From Tridacna crocea (taxonomy: Eukaryota > Mollusca > Bivalvia > Cardiida > Cardiidae): 64,000 nt of DNA. The stretch lies in assembly GCA_943736015.1 (NCBI GenBank), contig OX031062.1, forward strand, positions 788,501 to 852,500. Reading direction: 5' to 3'. This document shows positions 23,401-31,457 of the stretch, one piece after another (within the stretch, counting starts at the first letter, position 1; the number at the start of each line of letters is the position of its first letter). Made by a program: the position numbers and the translations under genes. The notes under the pieces were generated by a model. It worked only from the letters and a program-made list of their open reading frames with translations, had not been told where the DNA came from and made no database searches.

Positions 23401-26400
23401 CGAAAAAAAACGGTTGAATCATGAGGTAGACTAATCATTGGACATGCAGAAAGTGGACCAATGGCAAAAAGTTTCTGCCTAGTTTAGCCTGTGCAGGCTG
23501 ATCTATGTTGGCACTTTTTGCAGATCCATCAAGCCACCTTTTTCACAGAGTGTAACTCAGTTATTTTAACCCATTACCACTTAATCCCACCTTTTGACAA
23601 CCCTGAGAAAGAAGCCATACGAAAACATTGTGGAAAAAGGCGAAAATGCTGGTAACCAGCATTTTCTCCTTTCCCACAATGTTTTCTACCCTTCACAAAA
23701 CAAATTTTTAATTTTCAGTCTCTTTTATTTTGTTGTCTGCAAATGCTTTTGATTTGGATAAACCTAAAATATTGTCATTTGGTAATGAGTTAAAGTCAGA
23801 CTTGTACTTAACCCATTACGAAATGACAATATTTTATATTAGTCCAAATTGAAAGCATTTGCAGATGACAAAATAAAAGTGACTGAAAATTTAAATTTGT
23901 TTTGTGAAGGGTAGAAAACATTGTGGGAAAAGGAGAAAATGCTGGTTATCAGCATTTTCTCCTTTTCCTACAATGTTTTCTAAAGGCTTCTTTCTCAGGG
24001 GCGTCAAAAGTAGGGATTGTGTGGTAATGGGTTAATCATCAAAAAAGGACCCCACATAAGAAAGGCAGTTTACCATCACAATATTAATCTTTATTCAATT
24101 ATGCCCTTTTTCAGACAGAATATTAACTAAAAGTCAAGCCATTACAGGGTAGTGTTGGCATCCACATGTGGTGCTCTTATTTTTCATGCCTCACACTATT
24201 TCTTCACTCTTTACCAAACAACAAAATTTAAGACTGGCCAAATTGGAAAACATTGTGGGAAAAGGAGAAAATGCTGGTAACGAGTATTTTTTCCTAATGC
24301 TAAAATTTTTTCTACCATTCCCTCCAAAAACAGATTAAAGACACATTTATTTTGTCGTCTGCTAATGCTTTCAACCTGGACAAGACTAAAATTTTATAAT
24401 ATGACAAAGCATTGTGCAAAATATAAAAATTCTCATCACTTCTATCTTATATCCATCATTTCAATGATCATATACAAACCTTCACTTCAAAATAGCTTGG
24501 CAAATGGAGAGTTTTTGGCAAACTGCTATCTTTGTAGAATTCTCGATCGAACACATACCTACAACATAGAGTGCACAATAAACATGCAAAAACAAGGTAA
24601 ACATGAACTGAAGTGCTCCTGTAACTCTTTACTACAGATTCCCGACATTTAATGACCCTGAGAAAGAAACCTATAGAAAACATTATGGGAAAAGGAGAAA
24701 ATGCTGGTAACCAGCATTTTCTCCGTTTCCCATAATGTTTTCTACCTTATCAAAGCCAGAAATCAAAGCCAGAAATCATCATGTTAACAAATTTAAATAT
24801 TTTGCCTGCAGATGCTTTGAGTTTGGTCCAGTCCATAAATTTGTTGTTTGGTAAAGAGTTAACAGTTTACCAGACCATCCCCAGATTGATGGAAAGGCCT
24901 TTTGAAAACATTGTGAAAAAGAAAATAACATTTTCTCTTTCTCCATCAATGTTTTCTTCCATTTCAAAAACAAATTACCATTTGAGTCGCATTTAAATAG
25001 TTGTCTTAAAAAACTTTATTTGAACTGGTCCAGAATTTTGGACATGCGGTACAGGTTTTACTCTTTACCACACAATCTCGACATTTAACGACTCCAGAAA
25101 TGGAGGCTTTTGAAAACATTCTGGGACAAGGAGAAAATACTGGTAACCAGCATTTTCTCCTCTTCCCTAAATGTTTCCTTCCCTTTCAGTAAGAAATCTC
25201 ATTACTTGAACCATGTTTAACCCATTACCACACAATCCCTACTTTTGACGCCCTTGAGAAAGAAGCCTTTAGAAAACATTGTGGGAAAAGGAGAAAATGC
25301 TGATAACCAGCATTTTCTCCTCTTCCCACAATGTTTTCTACCCTTCACAAAACAAATTTCAAATTTTCAGTCACTTTAATTTTGTCGTCTGCAAATGCTT
25401 TCGATTTGGACCAGTCTAACATATTGTCGTTTGCTAATGGGTTAATTTTTCTTTTAAAATTGGATTCATTGTAAAAAAGGTTGTGTTGTGTGGTAAAGGG
25501 TTAAACTAGAATTGTCATAAAAAGTGACTTGGTAATGTTGCCTAGTGCTTTGATATAGAGAGCAGTACCACAACTGCTCCTTTTCCAGAAATGAATTGAA
25601 AAATACAGCTCACTGAAAATTTCCTTTTTCAATAATGTGCACAAATGAGACTGAAAAGATGCAATACTGGTGAGGCTACCTTCAGTTTTCATACTCAACC
25701 AGTGTGTGTATGTGTTTTTTTCTTTCCTTCTTCTTTTCTTCATCTTTATTTTAGATGTGTCTATCTTTTTGTCATTAATATTCTTTTGTTACTACTACAT
25801 ATTATTCTTTTTCATTTTGTTCTTCGTTTTAAAACACAGGTATATGATTGATACAAAAATACAATGATAAGTGCGCAACTCTCATCCTGTGCACTGGTGG
25901 TATCTGTACTCGCTTCATTTTCACTGATCATATTGTTACACTCAGCCTCTTAACCCTTTACTCCATAGATACTCATTTCTACACATTGCTTGTAGGAGCC
26001 TTTGGAAAACATTGTGGCAAAAGGTGAAATTGCTCATCACGAGCAATTTCACCTTTTGCCACAATATTTTCTAGATTGTCAAAAGGTGTCATATATACAG
26101 AAGAAATGGCTTCATCCTTGGCCGTTATTTAGGGTCAATTAAAGATACTATAGAAATGCCTTATGGGGTAAAGGGTTAACATTCAGCATCTGTTGCTTCC
26201 TGGTCGCTGACCACAATTATTATCCATTGCTCACAGGCTTCTTGAACTGTTGAACTGCAATGTCTGCTTTTAAAAAAATACTTATTCTACTAAGACAACA
26301 AGACTTTAGTCTTCAGTAATGTTTCCACTCAGATTGCTTCAGTTTTCAATCTGTTCTGTTCCACTGGTGCTTCAAATTGAATCCTGGTCCAGTCAAGGTT

Positions 26401-27597
26401 TCTAGATGGTTTAGTTCCCAAGTAGAGGGAAGAGTGAGTAGACATGTGAGTGCAGCACAGTTTTATATGGGGTAGTGGTCATAACAGACTACTACCAACT
26501 GCTTTTTTAAAAGCAGAAATTGCAGTTAAATAATCAAGTCCCCTAAGCAACAAAAACAAAATGCCTTAAAGTGATTAATGAAAAACTACAATAATGTGAA
26601 AATAAGGAAACAAAATCAAATTTTGAGCCATGCTCTGTGAATAAGATGCTCAGTGCATCTGTGAAAAGTCTTGACCCCAGTCAGCCTGCACAATCGGCAC
26701 AGGCTGACTTGAGTCAAGATTTATAGCTTTTGTTAAATTTTCTGCATGTAAAAGGACCAGTAAATCTCATGATTCAGACAGTTGTTATGCGAAATAGATT
26801 CTACAGACCCCTAATTATGTCATAATTTGCATGGTAGCATGTATCATGCAGAGGCTACAAGCCCCATTTTTCCAGAGCATGGCTCAACTTTTACATAACA
26901 CTTACAAAGGTTCTCCTAGACTGTCATTCGCTCGAATCTTTTCATGGACGTAATTTGAAAATGATGTGTCCACATATCCAGACCCACCCCTGCGTACAAT
27001 TTCTCTAGCATTACCGGACAACACTGACCAATGACCATACTCTTGACTCAAGCTATCCACTGTCCACTTGCGGGGATTTGTCCAACCTTTAGCACCATTG
27101 GAGAATTTAATGATAAGAGGTCTCTTAAAGCGATAGTTCTTCTCAAAGTTTTCAGGACTAATTTCGTCAACAAAATATCGATCGATTGTACAAATAGAAC
27201 TGTTGTATAAAGAGTTTGTGAGATCATCTGCTAGAAGCCATCCACCGTCTATGATTGGTTTAAAAAAAGCTGATTGTTGATTGGCTGATTCATTTTTATT
27301 TCTAAATAATAAACCAATCGGCTGCCTGTATTCAAAGATTATCACAGATAGGATAAGGAGAATTATAGTAGAAATCAGCACCCATACTCTGGTAAAGTTT
27401 GTACTGATCTGTTTGGACTTAGCCATTTCTTGACCTTTGGCGTGACCTTTCGATGAGGATGACCTTAAAGATGATGTTGGGGATGACCTTGATCCGCTCT
27501 TTAAAGATGTGTGACCACTCAATGGTTGACCATTTCTGGTGGATCTCTGATGAATGGGACTTTGTCCATTTGCAGTAACAGATCTCTTCTTCACCAT
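11266..27597 (-). CDS. JMJD8-like JmjC domain + TPR type II membrane protein (7 exons, 3' end not found)
   Basis: Exons on the minus strand are 27597-26906, 24558-24480, 22471-22330, 20810-20698, 19350-19248, 16810-16665 and 11406-11266, all GT-AG. Their phases join without a stop for 472 residues. Residues 1-70 are basic and Ser-rich; 71-88 form one membrane helix. N-X-S sites at 102 and 132 would then be lumenal. The JmjC domain spans about 136-362; GRKRWFLYP and GSGVSFHKHADAW mark its core. H277 and H279-A-D281 lie at the iron site, and H348 is the probable distal ligand. TPRs follow: about 383-415, 416-449 and a partial third from 450. As I recall it, human JMJD8 is an ER-lumenal protein that ends after the JmjC fold, so the TPR tail is unusual. 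Aspartyl/asparaginyl beta-hydroxylase has a membrane anchor, TPRs and an oxygenase in another order. Substrate unknown. The last exon or exons were not found. Confidence 0.85.
11438..11570. repeat. 33-bp tandem repeat, four units
   Basis: Units of AGTAAATTTCAACTGTTAAA with CAATTCTAAACT, immediately upstream (minus strand) of exon 7. Confidence 0.92.
11643..11871 (+). mobile_element. Type A hairpin MITE
   Basis: TTAA at 11643-11646 and 11868-11871. Both arms carry the variant ACACTGTGGG / CCCACAGTGT, also found at 22478 and 48643. Confidence 0.92.
12088..12212 (-). mobile_element. Type A MITE, proximal half only
   Basis: Runs from TTTACCAGGTAACGAAAT to GAAAACATTGTGGGAAAAG, then breaks into unrelated sequence inside the first hairpin arm. 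Confidence 0.75.
12319..12514. mobile_element. MITE with GGCCAGTATTCATCAACC inverted ends
   Basis: Terminal inverted repeats GGCCAGTATTCATCAACCAT and ATGGTTGGTGAATATGGACC. The interior (AAGTAACACAACTTCTGATTG) resembles the palindrome upstream of the C2 gene at 53270. Confidence 0.8.
12606..12760 (+). mobile_element. Probable tRNA-derived SINE, decayed
   Basis: ACATGGCTCAGTGGAAAAGTACATGG gives an A box; the B box is not clear. Then TTGGCAAGACACTTCAGAGC. Confidence 0.4.
12919..14843 (+). mobile_element. GCTCACCTGAGC-ended element carrying a 145-bp tandem array
   Basis: Starts TTTAGCTCACCTGAGCACGA, followed by a TCCGTCGTCCGTCG low-complexity tract. Ends CAGGTGAGCGATTTCAGGGC, then CATCATGGCCCTCTTGTTT. 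Lies in the intron between exons 6 and 7 of the JmjC-TPR gene. No transposase is encoded. A rolling-circle origin is possible but not shown. Confidence 0.75.
13045..14770. repeat. 145-bp tandem array, about 12 units
   Basis: Unit begins ACCTTGTGTACGCTCTAGAG. The first seven (to about 14060) are nearly identical at a constant 145-bp step; later units diverge progressively. Since 145 is not a multiple of 3, the same peptide appears in successive frames, so the open frames are not genes. Confidence 0.95.
14882..15000 (+). mobile_element. Type A MITE, proximal part
   Basis: AAACATTGTGTGAAAAGGAG through GCTGGTAATCC, then a truncated distal arm. Confidence 0.65.
15058..15171. repeat. Inverted repeat GGCAGGGGACTTGGAAAC..
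   Basis: Arms GACTTGGAAACTTGTTCAC and GTGAACAAGTTTCCAAGTTC with a loop of about 35 bp. Another small palindromic element. Confidence 0.85.
15172..15624. other. No gene or clear repeat seen
   Basis: AT-rich intronic sequence of the minus-strand gene. Confidence 0.4.
15625..15859 (+). mobile_element. Type A hairpin MITE
   Basis: TTAA at 15625-15628 and 15856-15859. Intact stem. Confidence 0.88.
16099..16240 (+). mobile_element. tRNA-derived SINE, second type
   Basis: A-box-like GTTCAGTGGTAAGTGTAC and B box AGTTCAAATCCCAGCC, then a tail ATTTGTATTTCAGC..AATGAACTTTCATG as at 4960-5125. Confidence 0.6.
16328..16556 (+). mobile_element. Type B hairpin MITE
   Basis: TTAA at 16328-16331 and 16553-16556. 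The left arm has TGACACAAGGTG versus CCTTTTGCCACA on the right. Confidence 0.88.
16665..16810 (-). CDS. Exon 6 of the JmjC-TPR gene (TPR1 and start of TPR2)
   Basis: 146 bp. Acceptor CTGCTAG, donor GTACGT. Encodes residues 377-425, with TPR-type spacing in LRAGQLFKEIGDMDRAISY and AIRMDPYFVVAVISLGEIH. A decayed type A MITE begins about 18 bp upstream. Confidence 0.85.
16829..17079. mobile_element. Two decayed type A halves
   Basis: Left end TTAAACCTTTGCTGCACAATC, then a second piece with GGGTAGAAAGCATTGTGGGA and GGTTGTTTGGTAGTG. Confidence 0.55.
17339..17568 (+). mobile_element. Type A hairpin MITE
   Basis: Right TTAA at 17565-17568; the left TTAA has become CTAA. Loop CTGGTAATCAG. Same subtype as 3149 and 46414. 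Confidence 0.87.
17688..17918 (+). mobile_element. Type A hairpin MITE flanked by a 19-bp direct repeat
   Basis: Hairpin with the minimal loop CTGGTACCAG. The sequence TTAAATCCACTTTGCAAAA occurs at 17688-17706, overlapping the left end, and again at 17915-17933 beyond the right end. Confidence 0.85.
18003..18085. repeat. CAGCCTGCATGCATTGCGCACAGGCTG repeat
   Basis: A palindrome around the CAGCCTG/CAGGCTG core, then TTTTGCGAAATCCATTAAGCCCC. Confidence 0.65.
18424..18641 (+). mobile_element. Decayed type A MITE
   Basis: First arm GATTGTGGGAAAAGGAGAAA present, second arm largely lost; distal GTTGTCTGAAAATGC retained. Confidence 0.65.
18641..18965 (+). mobile_element. tRNA-derived SINE, full length
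   Basis: Head TGGTAGCTAAGTCTGCAGCG and AGGGTTTAATCTCTGG; body with TTCAACAATGATTATATGAG; tail TGAAATAATGTTGAAATAAG and CACCATACAATCATTCAAT. Same family as 20272, 30386 and 49322. Confidence 0.82.
18989..19240 (+). mobile_element. Type A hairpin MITE
   Basis: Left TTAA at 18989-18992; the right end decays as GATAAAGAGTAAAG. The right end stops about 8 bp short of exon 5, leaving only the splice donor between. Confidence 0.82.
19248..19350 (-). CDS. Exon 5 of the JmjC-TPR gene (end of JmjC)
   Basis: 103 bp. Acceptor CATTTCAG, donor GTAAGA. Encodes residues 343-376, beginning PESTYHGTINLGDT. H348 matches the distal histidine in the JMJD8 pattern (WWHATLNL). Confidence 0.87.
19733..19954 (-). 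mobile_element. Type A hairpin MITE
   Basis: Hairpin with loop CTAGTGACCAG; ends have decayed. Confidence 0.8.
19955..20271. other. No gene seen
   Basis: AT-rich intron of the minus-strand gene. Confidence 0.4.
20272..20592 (-). mobile_element. tRNA-derived SINE, full length, minus orientation
   Basis: Reads in reverse from the head (CTGGTAGCTCGGTCGGTAGC, B box near 20530) to the tail ATACAATCAATCAATC at 20280-20295. Confidence 0.85.
20698..20810 (-). CDS. Exon 4 of the JmjC-TPR gene
   Basis: 113 bp. Acceptor TTTATAG, donor GTAAAG. Encodes residues 305-342 (TEWFRKIYPKLTGNDRPMEC, then GEIFYL), matching the JMJD8 segment that ends GEVLYFP. Confidence 0.87.
20838..21062 (-). mobile_element. 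Type A hairpin MITE
   Basis: Starts about 28 bp upstream (minus strand) of exon 4. The stem and loop are mutated (GGTTAACAATA). Confidence 0.75.
21062..21388. mobile_element. Type A fragments
   Basis: A left end (CCTTTTACCAACAGTCCCG) and a right end (TCCTTTTCCCACAACGTTTTC to GGTAAAGAGTTAA) separated by about 170 bp of A-rich sequence. Confidence 0.6.
21693..22240 (+). mobile_element. Type C TTAA element (about 550 bp)
   Basis: TTAA at 21693-21696 and 22237-22240, AGGTGG/CCACCT ends, and a GGCTACGTAGCC palindrome near 22080. Non-coding. Also at 32580, 44643, 45181, 46999 and 51175. Confidence 0.9.
22330..22471 (-). CDS. Exon 3 of the JmjC-TPR gene (iron-site exon)
   Basis: 142 bp. Acceptor TTGCAG directly after a MITE, donor GTTGGT. 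Encodes residues 258-304: DDLDDSIFFLGSSGSGVSF, then HKHADAWNGVV and YGRKRWFLYP. Order and spacing follow the JMJD8 pattern. It contains H279-A-D281, a literal H-x-D motif. Confidence 0.9.
22478..22707 (+). mobile_element. Type A hairpin MITE abutting exon 3
   Basis: TTAA at 22478-22481 and 22704-22707. Only six bases (TTGCAG on the minus strand) separate its end from exon 3, so it supplies the upstream intron end. The arms carry CACTGTAGG / CCCACAGTG. Confidence 0.92.
22925..23153 (+). mobile_element. Type A hairpin MITE
   Basis: TTAA at 22925-22928 and 23150-23153; loop CTGGTGACCAG. First half of an opposed pair. Confidence 0.92.
23150..23378 (-). mobile_element. Type A hairpin MITE with matched arm changes
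   Basis: Shares TTAA 23150-23153 with the preceding copy; right TTAA 23375-23378. Both arms read GAAGACAATG / CATTGTCTTC instead of GGAGAAAATG / CATTTTCTCC. Confidence 0.92.
23455..23550. repeat. AGCCTGTGCAGGCTG repeat
   Basis: GCCTGTGCAGGCTGATC followed by GCACTTTTTGCAGATCCATC and AAGCCACCTTTTTCACAGAG. Confidence 0.6.
23566..23793 (+). mobile_element. Type A hairpin MITE
   Basis: TTAA at 23566-23569 and 23790-23793. Confidence 0.9.
23808..24035 (-). mobile_element. Type A hairpin MITE
   Basis: TTAA at 23808-23811 and 24032-24035; loop CTGGTTATCAG. Confidence 0.9.
24202..24406. mobile_element. Rearranged type A MITE
   Basis: A minus-type left end joined to a plus-type distal half through a damaged hairpin (CTGGTAACGAGTATT). 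Confidence 0.65.
24480..24558 (-). CDS. Exon 2 of the JmjC-TPR gene
   Basis: 79 bp. Acceptor TTGTAG, donor GTTTGT. Encodes the split Leu 231, then YVFDREFYKDSSLPKTLHLP to residue 257. This corresponds to the NDTLYFFGDN region of JMJD8. Confidence 0.85.
24621..24862 (+). mobile_element. Type A hairpin MITE
   Basis: Right TTAA at 24859-24862. Contains a 14-bp internal duplication (AAGCCAGAAATCA twice near 24755-24778). Confidence 0.82.
24859..25056 (+). mobile_element. Decayed type A MITE
   Basis: Shares TTAA 24859-24862 with the previous copy. The hairpin loop region is deleted. Confidence 0.7.
25057..25503 (+). mobile_element. Type A MITE split by a nested type A copy
   Basis: The left part 25057-25216 ends in its distal half. 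Its right end (GTGTGGTAAAGGGTTAA) resumes at about 25446-25503 after the copy at 25217-25445. Confidence 0.78.
25217..25445 (+). mobile_element. Type A hairpin MITE (nested, younger)
   Basis: TTAA at 25217-25220 and 25442-25445. Loop CTGATAACCAG. Confidence 0.9.
25504..25949. other. No gene seen
   Basis: T-rich intron 1 sequence of the JmjC-TPR gene. Confidence 0.4.
25950..26179 (-). mobile_element. Type B hairpin MITE
   Basis: TTAA at 25950-25953 and 26176-26179; loop CTCATCACGAG. Confidence 0.9.
26640..26765. repeat. CAGCCTGCACAATCGGCACAGGCTG repeat
   Basis: Palindromic core CAGCCTG..CAGGCTG with TTTGTTAAATTTTCTGCATG, as in the 6530 family. Confidence 0.65.
26906..27597 (-). CDS. Exon 1 of the JmjC-TPR gene (membrane anchor and JmjC start)
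   Basis: 692 bp from ATG at 27597 to donor GTAAGT (26905-26900). The unspliced frame stops four bases into the intron. Encodes residues 1-230: a basic Ser-rich tail, the helix VWVLISTIILLILSVIIF, then CTIDRYFVDEISPENF and RFKRPLIIKF, typical of a JmjC N-terminal strand. No start further upstream was identified. Confidence 0.88.
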
Positions 27598-27710
27598 GTT
27601 TGTGTCAAGGCCACAGCTGTAATTATTCCCAGTATAATATTTGAAATATGTTATACAAGAAATTAGACTTGTCTAATTGAAAGTATTTGCAACTAAAATT
27701 CAAATGTCAC

Positions 27711-27939
27711 TTTACCCTTTACCATACAACCCCGACTTTTAACACCACTGTGAAAGAAGCATTTTGAAAACATTGTGGTAAAAGAAGAAAATGCTGGTAA
27801 CCAGCATTTTCTCCTTTTCCCACAATGTTTTCTTCCATTCCTAACACAAATTTCTATTCTTTAGTCACATACATTTTGTTGTCTGCAAATGCTTTCATTT
27901 TGGACCAGTCTAAAATTTTGAAGTTTGGTAAAGATTTAA
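27711..27939 (+). mobile_element. Type A hairpin MITE
   Basis: About 115 bp upstream of the JmjC-TPR start codon. The left arm has GGTAAAAGAAG versus CTCCTTTTCCC on the right. Confidence 0.82.
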
Positions 27940-27940
27940 A

Positions 27941-28070
27941 CAAGGATATTAATTTGTCTTTGATAGGTGAGAAAACAATGTGGGAAAAGAAGAAAATGCT
28001 GGTTACCAGCATTTTCTTCTTTTCCCATAATGTTTTTAAAAGGTTTCTTCCTCAAGATTGTTAAACACCA
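27941..28070 (-). mobile_element. Type A MITE, distal half and hairpin
   Basis: Both arms share GGGAAAAGAAG / CTTCTTTTCCC, a matched change. Confidence 0.75.
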
Positions 28071-28378
28071 TGGATTTTGCCATGCAAAGTGTTGAAATTA
28101 CATATGACCACTAATTAGTAACTTTTTACAGATACCTTTGTTAGTGTTACGTAAAAGGCTTGTCCAAGCTTACAACATTTTCTGAGATGGGGGTAGGAAG
28201 AATTGTGGTAAAACAAAAAAATATTGTTGAATGTTAACATTTTCTTCTTTTCCCACGTTTTCGAAATCCTTCATGTTCAGAATCATTAAATCTTCGGATT
28301 ATGTTCTATAGATCGATCGAGTTAACAAATGAAAAAGAATTTGACTCAACCAATACTATAGCACTTTCATTTGAAAAA

Positions 28379-28594
28379 ATACCACCAGAAAAGGGCTAAA
28401 ATGGTTGAAACTTCCTTTGATAGGATTGAAAACATTGTGGGAAAAGGAGAAAATGCTGGTAACCAGCATTTTCTCCGTTTCCTACAATGTTTTTAACCCT
28501 ACCAAAGTAAAATTGCTCCGTAAGAGGAACAATGAATTGTCTGCAACTGCCTTCAATTTGAATTAGGCTAAAATTTTGATGTCTGTTAAAAAGT
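28379..28594. mobile_element. Type A hairpin MITE, mixed ends
   Basis: Hairpin intact with TCTCCGTTTCC on the right arm. Left flank resembles the minus type, right flank the plus type. Confidence 0.7.
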
Positions 28595-28862
28595 TAATCT
28601 TGGAATTGAAAAAGCGTACATTCCCAGTACAACAAACAATAATAATACAATATGTCTTAAACTAATTTCCCTGCTATATAACAAAAAGATAATTTTGCCC
28701 AACTGCAAAAAAAAAATCTTACACAATTGAAGTAAAATATTGCAGAGTATTGACAAGAAAATAAATCAAACAAATCACCTGAATAGGTTTAATTATATCC
28801 CAAAATGACTTGTACAGCTGCAGCATACAACAATCAATGAGAACACAACAGCACATTACTTG
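28595..28862. other. No gene seen
   Basis: AT-rich. A related stretch (CACCTGAATAG, ACTTGTACAGCTGCA, CAACAATCAAT) recurs at 29290-29400, so it is part of an unnamed repeat. Confidence 0.4.
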
Positions 28863-29166
28863 TTAACTCCTTACCACGCAACAAAATTTTAGCCTTGTCC
28901 AAACAGAAAGCATTTACAGAGGACAATTTCAGTGTCGCTAAACACTTAACTACACAATCCAGACTTTTAATGACATTGAGAAAGAAACCTATAGAAAACA
29001 TTGTGGGAAAAGGAGAAATTGCTGGTAACCAGCATTTTCTCCTTTTCCCCAAAGTTTTCTACCCTACCAAAGCAAAATTGCACCATCTGACCTACTTTGC
29101 AACTGTTGTCTGCAAATGCTTTCAATTTGGATAGGTCTAAAATTTTACTGTGTGGTAATGGGTTAA
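28863..29166 (+). mobile_element. Type A MITE inserted in a type A fragment
   Basis: Full copy at 28946-29166; a minus-type left fragment precedes it at 28863-28945. Confidence 0.82.
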
Positions 29167-29866
29167 GGATTGCACTTTTTACCATACAACAAAATGTTTA
29201 GACCCGGCTGGTTATAGAAAGCATTGAATTTTACAGACCACCATTCAAATTTAATGCCACTAAATTAACAGACATTACCTCTAGCATGGGAAGAGTACAG
29301 ACAAGAAAAAAATAAAACAATCACCTGAATAGATCAAATTATTATTCCGAAATGACTTGTACAGCTGCAACATCCAACAATCAATAAAAACATTACCGTA
29401 AATTACCTCATAACAGACAACAAAAATGCAAGACTTATCCAAGTTTATCCTTAGAGAGCCGAATGAACCCTGGAGACATTTTCAATCCAGAAATAAAATC
29501 CACACAATTGTATTGTGAAGATCACATTTTTTCAGAATGTCTTGGCAAAGCAGATAGTTACGATTAAAGACCAGACTGCATGTTGTCTGCCCGACTTTGG
29601 CTGCAAAACCAGGATTGATAGGTGCTTTAAAACAAATCTGAAACTTGAGATAAATAATGATGACTGAGAATATTATAATATGTGAAAGTGTTAGCACTAA
29701 AACGCAAATGACAATAGGGCTACAACAAGACCTCGACAATTTCTTAAAAAACCGCCAAATTAAAGGTAAATAAAGCGAAACCTAGACAGTTAAATTCCGA
29801 AGCTTAACCAACTTCCAACAACCAATAAAAACATTATGGAATATTCAGTTGTACAGTGAAGATTTC
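29167..29866. other. No supported gene
   Basis: Mostly AT-rich. An 85-codon minus-strand open frame (29739-29482) has a hydrophobic first half but no other support; see rejected items. Confidence 0.4.
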
Positions 29867-30083
29867 TTAACCATTTACCACACAATCCTGGCTTTTATCT
29901 ACCCTGGGAAAGAAGCCTTTTGTAAACATTGAGAAAAGGAGAAAATGCTGGTCACCAATATTTTTCTCCTTGTCCTACAATGTTTTCACCCTGTCAACGA
30001 AAAATTATACACTGAGATTGTCGTCTGCAAATGCTTTCAGTTTGGACCAGTCTTTCACATTTTTTTGTTTTATGAAGGGTTAA
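29867..30083 (+). mobile_element. Type A hairpin MITE
   Basis: TTAA at 29867-29870 and 30080-30083. The left arm lost bases (ACATTGAGAAAAGG). Confidence 0.83.
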
Positions 30084-30199
30084 TTCTCTTCTAAATAGCT
30101 TATATTAATACCCATATGTAACAGCTGAACTCTACCCTCTGTACTAATAGAAGACAAAAAATGTGCAACCCTTTTCCATAACCAAAAATGGATGTTTGT

Positions 30200-30345
30200 A
30201 TTGGGGTTTAGCGCTACTTTAACAGCTACAGTCATATCATGGTGGTTGGTGACGCACATGTGTTTCCTGGCTTTCTCATAGCGGTACTTACACTACTTTC
30301 TTTCCAAAGCCACCGACTACTTTTTTCACACAACCATAAATGAGT
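30200..30345 (-). mobile_element. SINE body fragment
   Basis: GGTGACGCACATGTGTTTCC and TGGCTTTCTCATAGC match the reverse of the 7852-8090 body. Confidence 0.6.
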
Positions 30346-30385
30346 AGAATTAGAGGAAAAGAAAAATATTTTACAGTTTTCTTGG

Positions 30386-30745
30386 TAGCCAAACCCGATA
30401 GATCAGTTGGTAGCATACAGAACTTGAGAACACGATCCCTTGGATTAGCAGAGGACCGATGATAGTCACTGTAAGACCATCAGTCAGTCAGGTAAAAGAA
30501 GACCACAGGTAACTGAAGACCACAGGTAAATGAAGACCACAGGTAAAAGAAGACCACAGGTAAAAACAGACCACAGGTAAAAACAGACCACAGGTAAATG
30601 AAGGCTGAACATCTTGGTGCATACAAAAAAAGCCCCTACCACAAACTGGTAAAAGAAGCTTCAAGAAAGCATGGATAGGTTTACTGGGTGCCGTTATAGA
30701 ATTGAAATAATGTTGAAAATGGCATTAAACACAATATATTCAATC
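30386..30745 (+). mobile_element. tRNA-derived SINE with internal tandem expansion
   Basis: Head GATAGATCAGTTGGTAGC with B-box-like ACGATCCCTTGG; tail AAATAATGTTGAAAATGGC and AACACAATATATTCAATCA. Same family as 18641. The 18-bp array sits inside it. Confidence 0.75.
30491..30603. repeat. 18-bp tandem repeat, about six units
   Basis: Units of AGACCACAGGTAAAAGA with variants (AACTGA, AAATGA, AAACAG). Confidence 0.93.
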
Positions 30746-30750
30746 ACCTC

Positions 30751-31002
30751 TTAACCCTTTACAGCAGAACAAAATTTCAGACCTGTCCCAATTGAAAGCA
30801 TTTGCAGAATGACAGTTTCAATGTGGCTCATATCAAAAGAATTTTCCTTGATAGAGTGGAAAAAATTGTGGGAAAAGGAGAAAATGTTGATAACCAGCAT
30901 TTTCTCATTTTTCAACAATGTTTTCAAAGCTTTCTCTTTGAGGGGCATTTAAAGTCGTCATTTGATAATAAAGATTGTAAAGATTGTGTGGTAAAGAGTT
31001 AA
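30751..31002 (-). mobile_element. Type A hairpin MITE
   Basis: TTAA at 30751-30754 and 30999-31002. The distal end has a partial duplication of AAAGATTGT. Confidence 0.85.
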
Positions 31003-31099
31003 ATCAAGAAAGCTGTCTCACATCAAAGTTGATTGATTATGCTTATCAGTACAGAAGCCCAATACTCTATAGTCTGGGATACTAAGTCCAATTCCGTCT

Positions 31100-31390
31100 T
31101 TTCTAAATGACGAAATTATACAATGGACCAAGTTGGAAGAATTTGCAGAAGAAAAGGTAAATATAGCACAAATAAGAAAACTTCTTCTTGTAAGGGTACA
31201 AGACATTGTGGTTACCAGCATTTTCTCCATTTCCCACAATATTTTAAAAAGTCTTTTTCACTAGGGCTTATTAAAACCAGTATTTTCTCCATTTTCCATA
31301 ATGTATTCTAACCATTCTTCAAAAGCTTTTCCCCTTTCAGCTACATTTGATTTGTCACCTGCAAATGATCATTACTTTTGTCATTTGTTA
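31100..31390 (-). mobile_element. Rearranged type A fragments
   Basis: Two truncated hairpin arms (GTTACCAGCATTTTCTCC and ACCAGTATTTTCTCC). Confidence 0.55.
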
Positions 31391-31457
31391 AAGTTGCAAT
31401 AAAGCCCAAAAGTAAACAAAGCAGATGTAAATTGCATCTGAATTTATCTTATACCAT

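Noticed and set aside
29482-29739. 85-codon minus-strand frame with a hydrophobic half
   Set aside because: AT-rich DNA gives such frames by chance; no homology, splice or promoter evidence.
31018-31239. Minus-strand frame with GIGLSIPDYRVLGFC
   Set aside because: Largely within a MITE fragment; no splice signals with matching phase.
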